Shown: positions 32,555-44,151 of the stretch, one piece after another
Numbering within the stretch: position 1 is the first letter of the stretch
Layout of the letters: each line of letters opens with the position of its first letter
From: Gracilariopsis chorda
Taxonomy: Eukaryota > Rhodophyta > Florideophyceae > Gracilariales > Gracilariaceae
DNA: 64,000 nt
Reading direction: 5' to 3'
NCBI GenBank assembly: GCA_003194525.1
Contig: NBIV01000300.1
Span: forward strand, 24,933 to 88,932
Notes under the pieces: generated by a model
What the model saw: only the letters and a program-made list of their open reading frames with translations
Databases searched by the model: none
Told to the model about the DNA's origin: nothing
Position numbers and translations under genes: made by a program

Positions 32555-33517
32555 ATTGTCGAGCAACGCTTGCGCGTCTTTAGCTGCAATTCCTTTTTAG
32601 AGGAAAGTCCACTTGTAGAATGGAGTTGGATAACTCAGTTATGAGTTTGATCCCACACGGGACGTTGCATTGGCATGTATTATGGCGCACGATGGATCTG
32701 GACAAGTATTGCTTGTGGAATTCTAGTAGGGAATGTACGCTGTACGCGTGTGGTATTTTAACTCCATTTTTGGATATTTATTTTAGTGATTGTCGCCATT
32801 TGTGGACCTGACACTGGGATCTCCACGTGTATGGACCTCAGAAGGTGTGCACCAAATTAGTTAATTTTTTCAGTTTATTGTGGTGAACCTACTTAGGTAG
32901 AGATGGCTTTGCCGTGACCACCACCAGTAAATGGTGGCTTTGGTTCTCTTTTAAGAAGTGCTCTTCGCGGAGTAGGCTCTGAGAAGAAAGGCCCTCGTAG
33001 AGATTAAGACTCCTCGCAGAGAGAATCCACGAGCGGATTTCGTCTATCATCCCCTTAGGAAGCTTCAGGACTCACTACTGCATCAATCTCTACCGTGTTC
33101 GGTACTGTTAATTGCTCCACTGTCATTCTGGATTCCGCCACAGTATTGGATTACTTTTCGTGTTGTTTACCACATTCCCCTTAGAATTTATCTACTCTTT
33201 TGTTGGCTCGTCCCGTAGCCGGGTCTGTTGCCGCCATATGCACGCCCCGTCGCCGGTTCCTTGTTGTGCGTCGTGTCTCGTGTGTTTCCCTTGCTGGATA
33301 TTACGTCACTGTACAATCTCTTGTGTTATCCATTCCTGGAGATACTACCATCTCTTTAGTTTTTCCGCACCTCTGCATGTATAGCCAGCAACCACCTCGG
33401 CCTTACAAACCGACCAGTGTGTGGTGCAGAGGGCTCTGCACTGAGACTGTAATCCCTACGGGAGCAAGGTCCCCAACTCCTTGAGAGTGCCAACCCTCCA
33501 CAGGGTTTTGCTCTACA
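32555..33517 (+). mobile_element. Solo LTR with perfect 5-bp target duplication
   Basis: 963 bp beginning TGTCGAGCAACG and ending TTTTGCTCTACA, flanked on both sides by GGTAT (32550-32554 and 33518-33522). The uninterrupted Gypsy-C left LTR has a single GGTAT at the same place. Internal blocks, such as GTGTATGGACCTCAGAAGGT, resemble the Gypsy-B LTR, so it belongs to a related family. A solo LTR is the usual product of recombination between the two LTRs of a full element. Confidence 0.85.
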
Positions 33518-33590
33518 GGTATCGCGCAACGGTTTGTAAGGCCGTGTGGCTATCCAGTCGAAAAAGGCGGAACGGTGAAGGTGCGGAGTG

Positions 33591-34021
33591 TAGTGCAATG
33601 GAGAAGGCCCATACTGGGTATGCATAGTAAAGTTAGTAGTAGATTAGTAAGCAAAAAGTGCTCCTCAAGAGGGCAACGTTTGCGGTCGTCCGCAGGATCT
33701 GTGCACTCCTTGCCAGGCCCCTTGATAAGTAGAGTGTTTATGTTTTTCGACAGGTGGCTGTCGCCGTCGGAGGCGCACTTAAGCACCTCCCGGCTGCCCA
33801 GCTTCACCGTGGTAAACTTCAAGCACCCCCTAGGCTCTATTCGCCTTTCTAGTTCACCTAGTTCCCTCAAGGGTCAGCCTACGTCACTACCGGTGCTCCA
33901 CGATTGTTTCGTGGCCAGTTGTTAGTGCCCTCTGTGTGCTCTTTCGTCCCCGCTTGGGTGTTGCGCAGTATATCCCTGCAAAAGGCATAGTACATTTTAC
34001 TCTAATTTGGGTGTAATACGA
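33591..34021. mobile_element. Unclassified ~430-bp insertion in the Gypsy-C LTR
   Basis: Relative to the left LTR, where GTGCGGAGTG runs directly into GCGCAAGG, this copy has ~435 extra bases. AGTG and AGTA on the two sides may be a 4-bp target duplication. Coding capacity is not evident and I see no terminal repeat that would classify it. Confidence 0.55.
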
Positions 34022-34149
34022 AGTAGCGCAAGGTCCCCGTGGTGAGGGCGAGTACGGAGACACGTGTATCCCAAAAAGTTACCACGCGTCTAAGCAGGCA
34101 GCCAATGTAACGGTAGATATCCGATACGGCACAGCCTGCACAGGACTCT

Positions 34150-35056
34150 TGTGGAGGAACACGTTTGCGTAATATCCGTGCGGATGGGACTCATAAGAGT
34201 ATGGCGTGGTCGCCGCAATGTTATAGGTAAATGACTTGGACTCACGTGGATTGGCACCAAATGGAAGGTTTAGTGTATGCAAGTTCGCCGAGGAAGGTAG
34301 GAATCTGGAGTTGATTTCAGAATGATGGACGCGTGTGCGCGTGTGCTACAGCGCCATGCTGTGATGTTATGTTTTACGTGGCACGACCCCTCAGGGTGCC
34401 TGGCTTTGGTCTAGCCACGTGTGTGGACTTGAGGAGGTGTGCACTACTTTATTTAATTGTTACTCTTTATTTCTGTAGGGTACCTAATTAGGTGAGCACG
34501 ACCTCAATGTCGCAAGCACTAAGTAAAGTCAACCCGAGTCTTCGGTAGCCGATAAGTGGTCCGTTTGACCTGAAGAGTCTGGCTCTGGATGGTATTGCCT
34601 TTGCAGCGTGCACTACTCCACGCGGAGGGTCACCGCAATTGGTTTGTACTATCTACCCGCTCGGTACAACTACAGATATACTGTGTTCATTAATTGTCGT
34701 GTGACTTCTATTTTCTCTGTGTTACAGATATCGACCCTGTATTGGGTATTTTTGTGTTGTTCTTGTTGCTTTTGCACCGACCATCGGGTCTGTTCCCGTT
34801 GTCCGCACGACCCATCGGGTGGTTCCATTCTGTCTTTGGATAGCCCCGTTTTCTGGGTTCGCACTGGTCCACCGTACGCGTGTTCCACCGTTTTCCAGTT
34901 TTACCGTTCCTCTTTACCTTTGTGGTATTTCCGAACTACCGTCGGTCTTACACCCGACACCTGGGTAGACGGAGGGTTCAATCGCAGAGTCGACCTCGCG
35001 AGAGGGCAGGGACTCAGACGTTCTTGAGTGTCACCCATTTCCGGGTTTGCACTACA
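34150..35056 (+). repeat. Gypsy-B left (5') LTR
   Basis: Starts TGTGGAGGAACACG and ends TTTGCACTACA, directly before the PBS. Its last ~450 bases are almost identical to the right LTR, while its first ~450 differ at roughly one base in eight. Confidence 0.92.
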
Positions 35057-35058
35057 AG

Positions 35059-35076
35059 TGGTCTCCCGACCTAGAA
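35059..35076 (+). promoter_or_regulatory. Gypsy-B primer binding site
   Basis: TGGTCTCCCGACCTAGAA begins two bases after the LTR and is identical to the Gypsy-D PBS. The primer tRNA is not identified. Confidence 0.8.
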
Positions 35077-35306
35077 CGGTTCAACCTGGATTTTGTTGTT
35101 TCAAGCTGATATCATTTCTGGTTTGTTTCCTGGGAGGAAGACTCACGTGAAAAGTGAAGAACTGGTTATCAGTTGGACCGTCGTATCCTTGTCGAGTGGC
35201 CTCGGTTTAGGTTTGCTTTGTTATATTTGTTTGTCTGTTCCGTTCTGCGGATACCTCGTGATTGAGCTCTTCAGTATCCTTACTGGATTGGTTGGCTAAT
35301 TATAAA

Positions 35307-37363
35307 ATGCCACCACCCTCAAAGGGTCCTCCCGCAGGTTCTTCAGGCGCTGCTCCGCCTGCTGCATCACGTTCGTGTGATTCTACCGTCGATAATTCAC
35401 CTACTGATGAGGTCGTTCCGGATGTTCGGAGAGCAGCCTCTGTTGCTTCGGTTCCGCGAGAAGTCGCTGTGGTTGACCAATTTGTGGTTGAGACAGCGTC
35501 TGCGGTTGTACCGGGTCGCAACGTTGCAACGGAGTTATGTTGACTTGGGTCTCGTATGGACATTGCTGCGGGGACACATGTGGAACTCCTGCAGAGAATT
35601 ACCGAGCTACGTAGTAAGGTTGACGAGGCACAGGTTCGGGATGTGTCTTCCGATTTACGCGACTGAGACCGGACGTGAATTCCATTTTGGAACATCTCGG
35701 TACACCCTAATCGTTTATGAAAGGTTATCAGGTATTTAACGAAAACGTTCGTGAAACAGTTACTCGAATCCACTCTCGTTTGAATATTCTCGAAGAAACA
35801 ATCCGTGTGGATGAAGCAGTGAACGCACGTGTTCCCGACGAGAATGCCTCGGTTGGTTCGATTCACCGTTGGGTTAAACGAAGTTATCGTAAGTCCAAAA
35901 AGGAAATTCGCATCCATTCGGACTCGTCAGTTTCTGATTCTGATAACCGCTCGAGTGGTTCCTCGTCGGGTTCATCGGTTTCCGATTTTGATCGTGAACG
36001 ATCTCGAGCGTCACGCTCAAAGGCTACATACATTACTCAAGGAGGTATTCGCTCTCACGATAAAATGCGGCTCCATCTGGGACTCAAAGAGTTAAAACCT
36101 ACGAATCCTTTTTACAGAAAGCTTTTATCGTATCGATATTATCGCCTCAACGATTTATCGAATGATCGATCATCACGGGGAACTGGAAAAGTCAAGGACT
36201 ACATCAAAAGCATGAGTATCACCTTACAGAAGCGGTTCTCTGGTGAGGACCCAATCTTGGTTCTTGACTTCCTCGCAAAGTTCGTTCAGGAGGCTGTTAT
36301 ACTCGGAAGGAGTGAAGCACAAGCGTATGTCGCTCTACCGTACTTTGCAAACGGTATGGCTGAAGATCAGTTTACCTCCATATGTGGATTTTCCCGTGCC
36401 TCGGAGGGTGAGTTAACCTGTTTGCCGAAAGCGGTTCAATACCTACTTAGGTCTTACGAAACTGGTATTGCCATACAGGACGCGATTTTCGCGTTGCCCG
36501 ATACACAGCAGAAGCCTGGTGAAACTGAAACGGTTTATTCGACACGCTTGAATAAGGCGTTTCACCATTTTGGTAACGTGTACTCCGCTCAGAAACGCTG
36601 CACCATGTTGGTTGATGGTCTTGACGCTTCTACCAGAGCTCTGGTTGCTCACCATCGCGAAGAGAAACGGAAAGCTACCTACCTTGAATTGGTTCAATTT
36701 GCCAAAGCAGAGAGAGATACTTATCGTGCTCGACATCCGTCGGAAACTCGATCGTCGGGAGCTCTTCACGTTGAAGGGTCACCAACTTTATCGCTGTTGC
36801 GTGATAAAACCGCCATCAGTGATAATGATAACATCCATTTTGCAGGAAGTGACCCACACTCGTTGGGAACTACAGATCTCCCGTTAACATCGAATCCAAC
36901 CGTGGATGGAGACCCCACGTGTTACGGAAACGTTAGAGTTGCGACAGCTCCTCTCTCATTTCCGAACATCGGTAAGCATCACACCCGACCGGGTTGGAAG
37001 GACACTGCACCACTCCGGTTGGACAATCGTTCATCCGATGCTTCAGCACCGCTGATATGTTATATTTGCTACTTTCACGGTCATATCGCACCGAATTGTG
37101 ATTTCCCCGCGAAGGATGGGGTGAAGATAATCACTCAGTACGAAGCCCTCACACCTGAGGAGAAGACTCGCGTTACGATTAATTCGTATGAACAACAGAT
37201 GTTTATGCAAGCATACCTGTACCAGGTGTCAGCAGACATTGCTGCTCGTGGACCTAACCTTGGTAACCAGGTGCAGAAGGTTGTACCGGCGATTGGGGTT
37301 CGTAAAGAATCCATCGAAGTGGATGCTTCACCGAATTCGGTGCAATCCGTTTCGAAAAACTAA
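35307..37363 (+). pseudogene. Gypsy-B gag
   Basis: The N-terminal Pro/Ala/Ser-rich part begins MPPPSKGPPAGSSG at 35307 and is frameshifted near 35540. The main ORF, 35717-37363, is open for 548 codons. It contains a Ser/Asp/Arg-rich stretch (about 75-105), the block LKPTNPFYRKLLSYRYYRL, the capsid-like GEDPILVLDFLAKFVQEA, and a zinc knuckle CYICYFHGHIAPNC. It ends VSKN* at 37363, where the -1 frameshift site lies. The same blocks in the same order occur in Gypsy-D gag. Confidence 0.85.
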
Positions 37364-37390
37364 CTTGGGGAGTTTCCCCTTCGGAAGGGG
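37354..37390 (+). promoter_or_regulatory. Candidate -1 ribosomal frameshift signal at Gypsy-B gag/pol junction
   Basis: The gag frame reads G AAA AAC TAA (37354-37363). Slipping back one base puts ribosomes in the frame that runs into protease. A hairpin of CCCCTT (37376-37381), loop CGG and AAGGGG (37385-37390) lies 15 bases downstream. Gypsy-D has the same heptamer, stop and a different but equally placed hairpin. Confidence 0.6.
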
Positions 37391-38637
37391 CGTCTTCCGA
37401 GCCGAAGTTGAAGACGCCCGAGGCGGAACAGCTTCGCTCCCCAGCTGTTAAAGTCCTTACAAGGATGATGGCGGTACCAGACGTTGCCTTAGACCAATTA
37501 TTGGTTCTACATCGACCATTGGTACGTTCCTCTAATCTCCGTATCCCGAATCGAGTTTTGGTGATGGCCAAGAGGAACCGCAAATTTTATGCCGACCTTG
37601 GCCTTTCCAACCAGTTCATGGTTCGATATTTATCTGTTCTTGACACCGGAGCTGCCCCCAATCTAATCCACACGGATTTCATACCACCAACATTTCGCAG
37701 TAACATCCCCTTCGGACCCTCGATGGATATCGCTGACTCGAACAATAACCCATTGGAAACTGTAGCATTCGCAGTATTCGGTGGTCCGAAACATCTTTTT
37801 TGCAAAGTCGAAGCTCTGTTGATGGCTCGGTAGTCCGAGATATTTTGCGCATATTGGGTGCTTTCTTAGGTGGAACCGCGGTTGCAGACTGCTACACGTG
37901 TGTTCCCCACGGTGCATGACCTCCAATATGGAGTGGATATTAATTTGATATTTCAATCATTACAGTAGAGCAGACTAGCTGCAGCAAAGATCTATAACTA
38001 TAGTGGCCTCGCGGCCACCTGCAAAGTAAAGAAAGGACAACGTTCGTGGGAACTCAGCACACCTAGCTTCGGGCCAGTGCCGTGGTTAGCCATAGTAGCG
38101 TGAGGTATTCCTCGTCGTTTCCGATTCCCTGCTCCCGCTTTTTGCTCGTTTTCGTGTCCGATACACTGCTTCGCTTCCCCTTTGGCCGGAAACCAAGCCC
38201 AGGCTACCCTGGTTGTTTCGTGGTGTGCCACAGCTCTGCCACTGCCTACTCGAAACCTTCGTGGTATACCACGAAAGCGTCTGGGTATGTATCTCTTGTC
38301 GTGATATTAGGAACCTGCCTGCTACAACTCGACTTCGTTGTATGCGAGAAGCTCGCTGCACCTGTAATAATCGGTTGTGACTTTTGTGATCGCTTCGTCG
38401 ATACTATTCGCCCTCGTGCGAAAACAGTAGAGATGAGAAATGGATCGACAGTACCAATTGTACGGAAACCGTTGAAACGTGCTACGTGCAAGCGCGTTCC
38501 AATAACTGCCGCACAGGAGGTTACTGATATGAATCCGGTTTCCACAAAGCTTCGTATTTGCAATTCTATTGCGATACCGGCGGAGTCCCAAACTTGGGTA
38601 TCAGTTGTTACCAAGCAATATGGTATGCACGTGATAT
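37361..38637 (+). pseudogene. Gypsy-B protease, interrupted by an insertion
   Basis: The segment 37408-37833 contains VLDTGAAPNLIHTDF, the retropepsin active site. After NNNPLETV (about 37760) similarity to Gypsy-D stops and returns at about 38280, with LGTCLLQLDFVVC and then VIIGCDFCDRF, the second conserved protease strand. The ~520 bases between are foreign. The second piece ends at TAA 38635-38637. Confidence 0.8.
37763..38280. mobile_element. ~520-bp insertion in the Gypsy-B protease gene
   Basis: Absent from Gypsy-D at the equivalent codons. It contains a perfect 18-bp palindrome, TTCGTGGTATACCACGAA, at 38258-38275 near its right end, a related imperfect repeat near 38208, and GTGGCCTCGCGGCCAC near 38001. 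No coding capacity. It could be a non-autonomous element; ends are approximate. Confidence 0.5.
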
Positions 38638-38643
38638 AACCGT

Positions 38644-40564
38644 TACCATTGCTTTGCGATGATCGTCAACTTGCTTTAGCAAATGGGGTTGACTCGGTTT
38701 GAGCCCAACAAACCTTTCCAGGTCTTGGATGCTAACTTTAGAAAAATCACGAAGTGGTTAGTCAAAAACCAAGTACTAAGTTCAGTTCTTCCGCATCCAG
38801 CAGCAATTGTTCGGAAGAGAATACCTGTTGCTCAGGTTCTTGATATGGAAGACCCCAAGGAGGGGAAGGGCTGTGCTGAAGCCAAAATTGCATCTGCGAA
38901 GACCGAGAAATCGGAGTCAGCACGACTGGAACCCAAAACGGGAATTGCATTACCGCCCGGTTCTGAAAAGAAAGACCCTGTCGAAGAGTTGGAAAACTTG
39001 GATTTAAGTCAGGTCTCTGAGACACATCGCGAAAGATTGCGAGAAATGCTACGTAAGTTTACATCCATATGGGATGGCTCCCTTGGAAAAATAGGGATAG
39101 TGGAACACCGTATTGATCTCCTACCAGATACAAAGCCAACTGCTCAACAATCATATCGGGCAGGTCCGAAGACTCGGGAAGAAGAGAAATCTGAAGTCGA
39201 GATAATGCTACGCGATGGCGTTATAGAGCCCGCTCAGTCAGCATGGGCATCACCAGTCGTATTGGTTCCGAGATCCGAAGGTTCGTGTAGGTTCTGTATT
39301 GATTACCAACACCTCAATGCGGTTACCGTCAAGGCCGTTTATCCAATCCCTCGGATGGATGAATACATCAACTCACTTGGGAGTGCTACGCTGTTCAAGG
39401 CGTTGGACGCCAACTGGGGTTACTGGCAAGTTCCTATCCGAGAGGATGATGGCGATAAAACCGCATTTGTGTGTCACCAAGGATTGTTTCGGTTTAAACG
39501 TATGCCGTTCGGACTTACTTACGCATCCATTACGTTTTAATGTGCTATCAATATCCTTTTAGCTCGATTCAAGTGGAAAAAAATGTTTAGTATATCTGGA
39601 AGATATTATCTTGTTTTCCGATAAAGCGGATGACCACTTAACCAATGTACGCGACGTCATGCGCGTACTGCGTAATGCAGGAATCACTCTTAAGTTGAAG
39701 AAATGTGAGTTTTTCACACAGTCTGTGAAATACCTTTGGCATATTATTCGCCCAGGTCAACTCTCTGTCAATGAGACTCGAGTGAAATTGCTTAAGAATG
39801 CGAAGCCTATGGTTACAGAAACAGAACTGAGATCCTTTCTTAGATTATGTAACGTATACCAACATTTCGTACCCCGTTCTGCGGACATTGCAGCCCCGGT
39901 TAACAGGCTTTTAACAAAGGGACAACCAGTGAACTTGGTATCTTTTGTAGACGCAGAATCTACTGCTTTCTCCACGCTAGTAGATACTGTTACATCACCG
40001 CCAGTCTTGGCTCTTCCCAAACTTGGGCTTCCCTTTGAAGTGGACACTGATGCCAGTGACAAACAGGTTGGCTGTGCGTTATTTTAGATCTCAGAAGAAG
40101 GTGAAAGGAATCACATCGGATATTGGTCACGAAGTCTTAACGTACACGAACTTAATTACTTGGTTTCTCAGAAAGAGTGCCTTGCCGTCGTATAGGCATT
40201 AACAACGCTCCGACCCTACCTGGTGTGCACTCAATTTAAGGTGTAAACGGATCACGCGTGCCTCCGTTGGATCTTGGAGATTACCGAACCTTCTGCTCGC
40301 TTGATTCGTTGGCCTTTATACTTATCTGAGTTCGATTTTGATATCCTATACAAGAAAAGATGCTGTAATTCTCACGCGGATGCGTTATCCCGATTGGGAA
40401 CAAATGCGGAAGTAGAAGCTGCAGACCTGGATATACCATGCTTTATGGTGGAAGACTGGTGCGGAAGTGCTGAACCCTTTCGGATGATGTATGTTACGAC
40501 ATACTTGCTACCAAAAGTTCGGAACCGGCTGGTTCATTTGTACCTATTGCTCCAGAGGGGATGA
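38644..40564 (+). pseudogene. Gypsy-B reverse transcriptase and RNase H, inactivated
   Basis: 38683-39540 covers linker and RT fingers/palm (ASPVVLVPRSEGS, FCIDYQHLNAVTV, MPFGLTYAS) and ends at a TAA. A shift at an A-run near 39578 follows, and the catalytic box reads YLED in place of YLDD. 39611-40087 holds the RT thumb and the RNase H start (EVDTDASDKQVG). 40088-40564 contains the rest of RNase H with SHADALSRLG. Catalytic changes plus three interruptions mean it cannot be active. Confidence 0.85.
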
Positions 40565-42163
40565 TTTGTGAACAACAATTGGATTCGTTCTGTACACATA
40601 TTCGAGCACGCCTTAATGGTGGAGATCGCATACCGTTTGTGGTGAATGAATAAGGATACCTGGTTAGATTGGTTGAATCCGCACCACAAATCGTGGTACC
40701 GCACTCACTGCAACAGTGAGTCTTACATATTTCTAACTATGTGAAGTTGGGAGCTCAGCCTGGGGGTCGAAAGTTATACTTGACTCTCAGAAGAGATTTC
40801 TACTGGACCGCTATGGCATGTGACTGCAATGCAGTTAGACGTTCTTGCACAGAGATGCTAAGAATAACTTGAAGCTGCGTAGATACTCAAAGAATTTAAC
40901 GGTATTCCCAGTACGGATTCTGCTCGAATTCGTCGCGATTGATATTCTTGGAGAATTAGTACGCACCGTGCGTGGCAACAAGTTCTTGTTGGTGATAACC
41001 GATCGGTTTTAAAAACTGGTACGGCGTTTGTCACACACTGGGTATTTGTATACGGTCCAACCGTTCATATGCTCTCAGATAATGGACGACAGTTCAATTC
41101 TAAGATTTTCCAGGATGTCTGCCAATCTTAAAGGTTAAAAACGCGTTCAAGACCACGTATCAGCCCCAACGCAATGGGAAGGTAGAATTATTTCATCGTA
41201 CAGTGCTTAACGCATTAAGATACTATGTGGCGGACCACCCCAAAAGAGTGTGATTTATAAACCGATGCTATCACGTATGCATACAACACCCAGGTTCATC
41301 GGGTTATTTCGTTATCACCTTTGGAAATGGTTTTGTAACGTATTCCACCACCAGTGGCCATCGAGGAACAACCTACGCTCTTGAAGTACCCCTGGATAGG
41401 TTTATACCGTGAATCATGGAAACGGTGGCTAATGAAGATAGCACCGATCGCTCGGAAAGCTATAGCTAGAGCTCAGAACGCGTAAAAGCGTAATTTCTAT
41501 AACAAAAGTCGTACATCTCTTCCGAAGGTTTCCACGAATGACTTTGTATTCGTACGTAAGGAGTACTACAATCCTGAGAAGGGACGGCACCATAAGCTTT
41601 TTCCAAGTGTGGATGAACCCTATCCAGTGGTATCTACTGATGAGAACACAGTTGTGTTGGACATTAACGAGCAAAATGAACGGATATCACGCTATCGCGT
41701 CACCCACGCTCCTACTCGTAACATGGAAGTGGTAATCGCACCTGCGACACTTTTAGGGATATCCCAGTCCGATGAAACGCAGAGCACGGACTCTACATCG
41801 CGTCCTGCGATTCTTCCTACATCGGATCGAAGTTTACTCGATCTACATTTGCAGTCCGATTCTCAACCTGTAGGGTCCTCTGGCACACGACGAGACCGTT
41901 GGCAAATACTGACTAGAGTAACAAACCCGCCTGAGGTTTTCTCGGCACCCTCAGCTCCAGCTAAGGAGGGGAGGAGTGGCACTGAAATCGCTATTGATAC
42001 ATCGCCGTCACTGGGAAATCTGCTCTCTGGATATCACCGACATGTCTCGACAACTCCAGAAGGAGGAACTCGCATAGGGGACCCGAACCCTCAGTGTAAG
42101 AGAGACGCTACGCCTCAACTCGATGAGAGTAACGTCAGTAATGAACCGAAGTCCCGACTCTGA
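40565..42163 (+). pseudogene. Gypsy-B integrase remnant
   Basis: The zinc finger and core (40690-41340) are recognisable only by comparing with Gypsy-D across many frames: a stretch at about 40936 matches AIDILGEL, one at about 41075 matches LSDNG, and one at about 41160 matches QCNGQVE. 41609-42163 is one ORF with the integrase C-terminal ENTVVLDINEQNERISR block and a long Ser/Pro-rich tail. Confidence 0.75.
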
Positions 42164-42928
42164 AAAGTCACTACGAGTAACACCAGTACTACGATCAAAC
42201 CGTCCGCTCCGAAGGAGAAGGACAATTGAACTCGCGAAATTGTGACACGCACCGATAAGGCGGATTCTGCAGACCCACATGGGTGTTCCTAAGGCGATTA
42301 TAATCTGGGTTCGTCAATCTCGTAGTGCGGAGAAGAACGAAGCTTCGTGGAAGTAATGAAGTCAATTCTGAAATTTTTGGGCACAAGTCATACCGTCACT
42401 GGTGGAATTCAACACAATGGTGTACGCCGTGACAGCCTTGCTGTGCGCAACTACGGAGAACCGGATTACACTGCCAGGATAAACTGACGCGTGTGCACTA
42501 TGCCCCGTTGTGACCGTTCGTAAACGCAACCTCAATTGGTGACACACAGTAATCTTGTGGCTCTCGTGAACTTGACCCAAACCAATCAGATGGTGGATAA
42601 TGCACCGTATTTGGTGAACCACTGCCCTGGGCAGTGAGTGTAGCGTGTGTGCTTCTCCGTCACAACTGTACAACCGCATGGATAAGGAGAACATCTCGAA
42701 TCTCCAAAGCTACCGTTCAGATGGTATTTGCGCATGAGGAACGTTCTTTAGATCGTTGTACTCGTGAGAGAAAGTACGTTCAGCTGAACTTTACGGATCA
42801 CCGTTTGGACGTCGTAGACGTGAGTAAGCTCATCGTTGTGGCGACAAGATACGACGAAGTCGTGAAGCTGTCGTCGCTCACCAGAAGGCTCGGTACCGCT
42901 CCTGAAAGCGCTTTGAACTCCATTTTGA

Positions 42929-43192
42929 GTGTCTAAGGGAAACTGGCCTACGGTGCGCGTAATGGAGACGGAAAACACTGAAGTGTATTCACAGGAGTTC
43001 ACTTTGGAACGCAGCGTGCGTCATGAAACTCATAATAGAGTACTGCGTTACCTCATCCGATGGTATGAATACCCACCCGAAGAGGATACATGGGAACCCA
43101 TAGAGCACCTGCCAAGGTCTAAGGACATATCATATCATCGTAGGATCCGGTCAGCTCTCCCATCCACTTTGGATAACGAGCAAGTTGGATAA
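42929..43192 (+). pseudogene. Gypsy-B chromodomain
   Basis: An 88-codon ORF with the chromodomain core YLIRWYEYPPEEDTWEPIEH followed by LPRSKDISYHRR. Chromodomains at the C terminus of Ty3/gypsy pol guide integration to marked chromatin. Gypsy-D has a near-identical domain. Here it is separated from the integrase by ~760 bp of interrupted sequence. It ends at TAA 43190-43192. Confidence 0.85.
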
Positions 43193-43444
43193 CCCTCCAT
43201 GGTGAGATCGCACAGAACGTCGGTGGGACCGCAATGCAGTTAGCGGAGATACTCGAGGAGAGTAAGAAGTTGAGAACTCTGATAGGAATGGAGGTTCCAG
43301 GACCATTCCCTTTACTTACCGAATTAACGGTTTCACCGAATTGACGGTTTATGAAGACAAGCATCATGTTTATGAAGACCACGAAGAAGAAGTGTGAAGA
43401 AGAAGAAGAAGCAAGAAGAAAAAGTATAAGTTAACACAGTGTGT

Positions 43445-44070
43445 TCATTCTGTGTTCAGAAGATCTATCGCCAGACGATGAGGTACTGGGTTCGCCTTTC
43501 GCGCACGGTTCAACCATTTAAACGCAAGTATCTTCATCTCTTCGTGTGCCTTATCCAAGGTTTCACCTCTATTGTGGTTAATCCTCAGCAGATTCGGGTC
43601 GATCACAACGAGACTTATCCAATCACGGGACTCGGCGATATCGATAGGTAACCAATCGGGTAGGAGACCGTTCATGAGGTATGATGCAATCAGCTTGTGG
43701 TTGAAAAGATGAAAGGATCCCTTAGAGGATGACGACCGCGGAGCGTTTCCTTAGAGACCCATCCAGCAGCATTGGTAGTAGGCGGACGAGGCTGAGATGA
43801 ATTCCACGCAACCTCCAGTGGATCTAAAGTGGGAACCATCGCAGGTTGTGGCAGAGGTGCCGTAGGAAACCCATCCAGTTGGGGTGCACTCGGCGGAGGA
43901 GGTTGGGAAGGACTAGCGGAGCTGGAAGCACCCGGAAGAGGGTTGGACGGATAACCAGTGGGCATTGGTGGAAGAGTTGGAAGTTGATACTCGAAAGTAT
44001 TACTAGACGCTTCAGACATCGAGCGTGATTCGCCTTGTTTGCGAAGAACCGGAAAATCGGAAGAACTCAT
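43445..44070 (-). pseudogene. Gypsy-B antisense protein (aORF-B), frameshifted and truncated
   Basis: On the strand opposite to gag-pol, starting 82 bases inside the 3' LTR. The first ORF (43690-44070, 126 codons) is Ser/Pro-rich and ends with VPTLD (79-83), AWNS (88-91) and AAGWVS (101-106), then TLRGRHPLRDPFIFS. The second (43445-43675, another frame) has a D-I-A-E-S-R-DW motif, then GETLDKAHEEM. Both parts align in order with the Gypsy-D antisense ORF. The C-terminal two thirds of the Gypsy-D protein are missing. No known domain. Confidence 0.7.
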
Positions 44071-44138
44071 CGTGAGTGAACTATTTGAACACTTTGCCGC
44101 CTGGGACTTCCACTGGATAGACGTAGGAAACCTCGGCT

Positions 44139-44151
44139 AAGGAGGGGGAGA
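44139..44151 (+). promoter_or_regulatory. Gypsy-B polypurine tract
   Basis: AAGGAGGGGGAGA directly precedes the right LTR. The same AAGGAGGGGGA core is found at the equivalent place in Gypsy-D. Confidence 0.85.

Noticed and set aside
35377-35739. Alternative ORF in the Gypsy-B gag N-terminal region
   Set aside because: The Pro/Ala-rich frame from 35307 matches the start of Gypsy-D gag better; this one is its shifted shadow.
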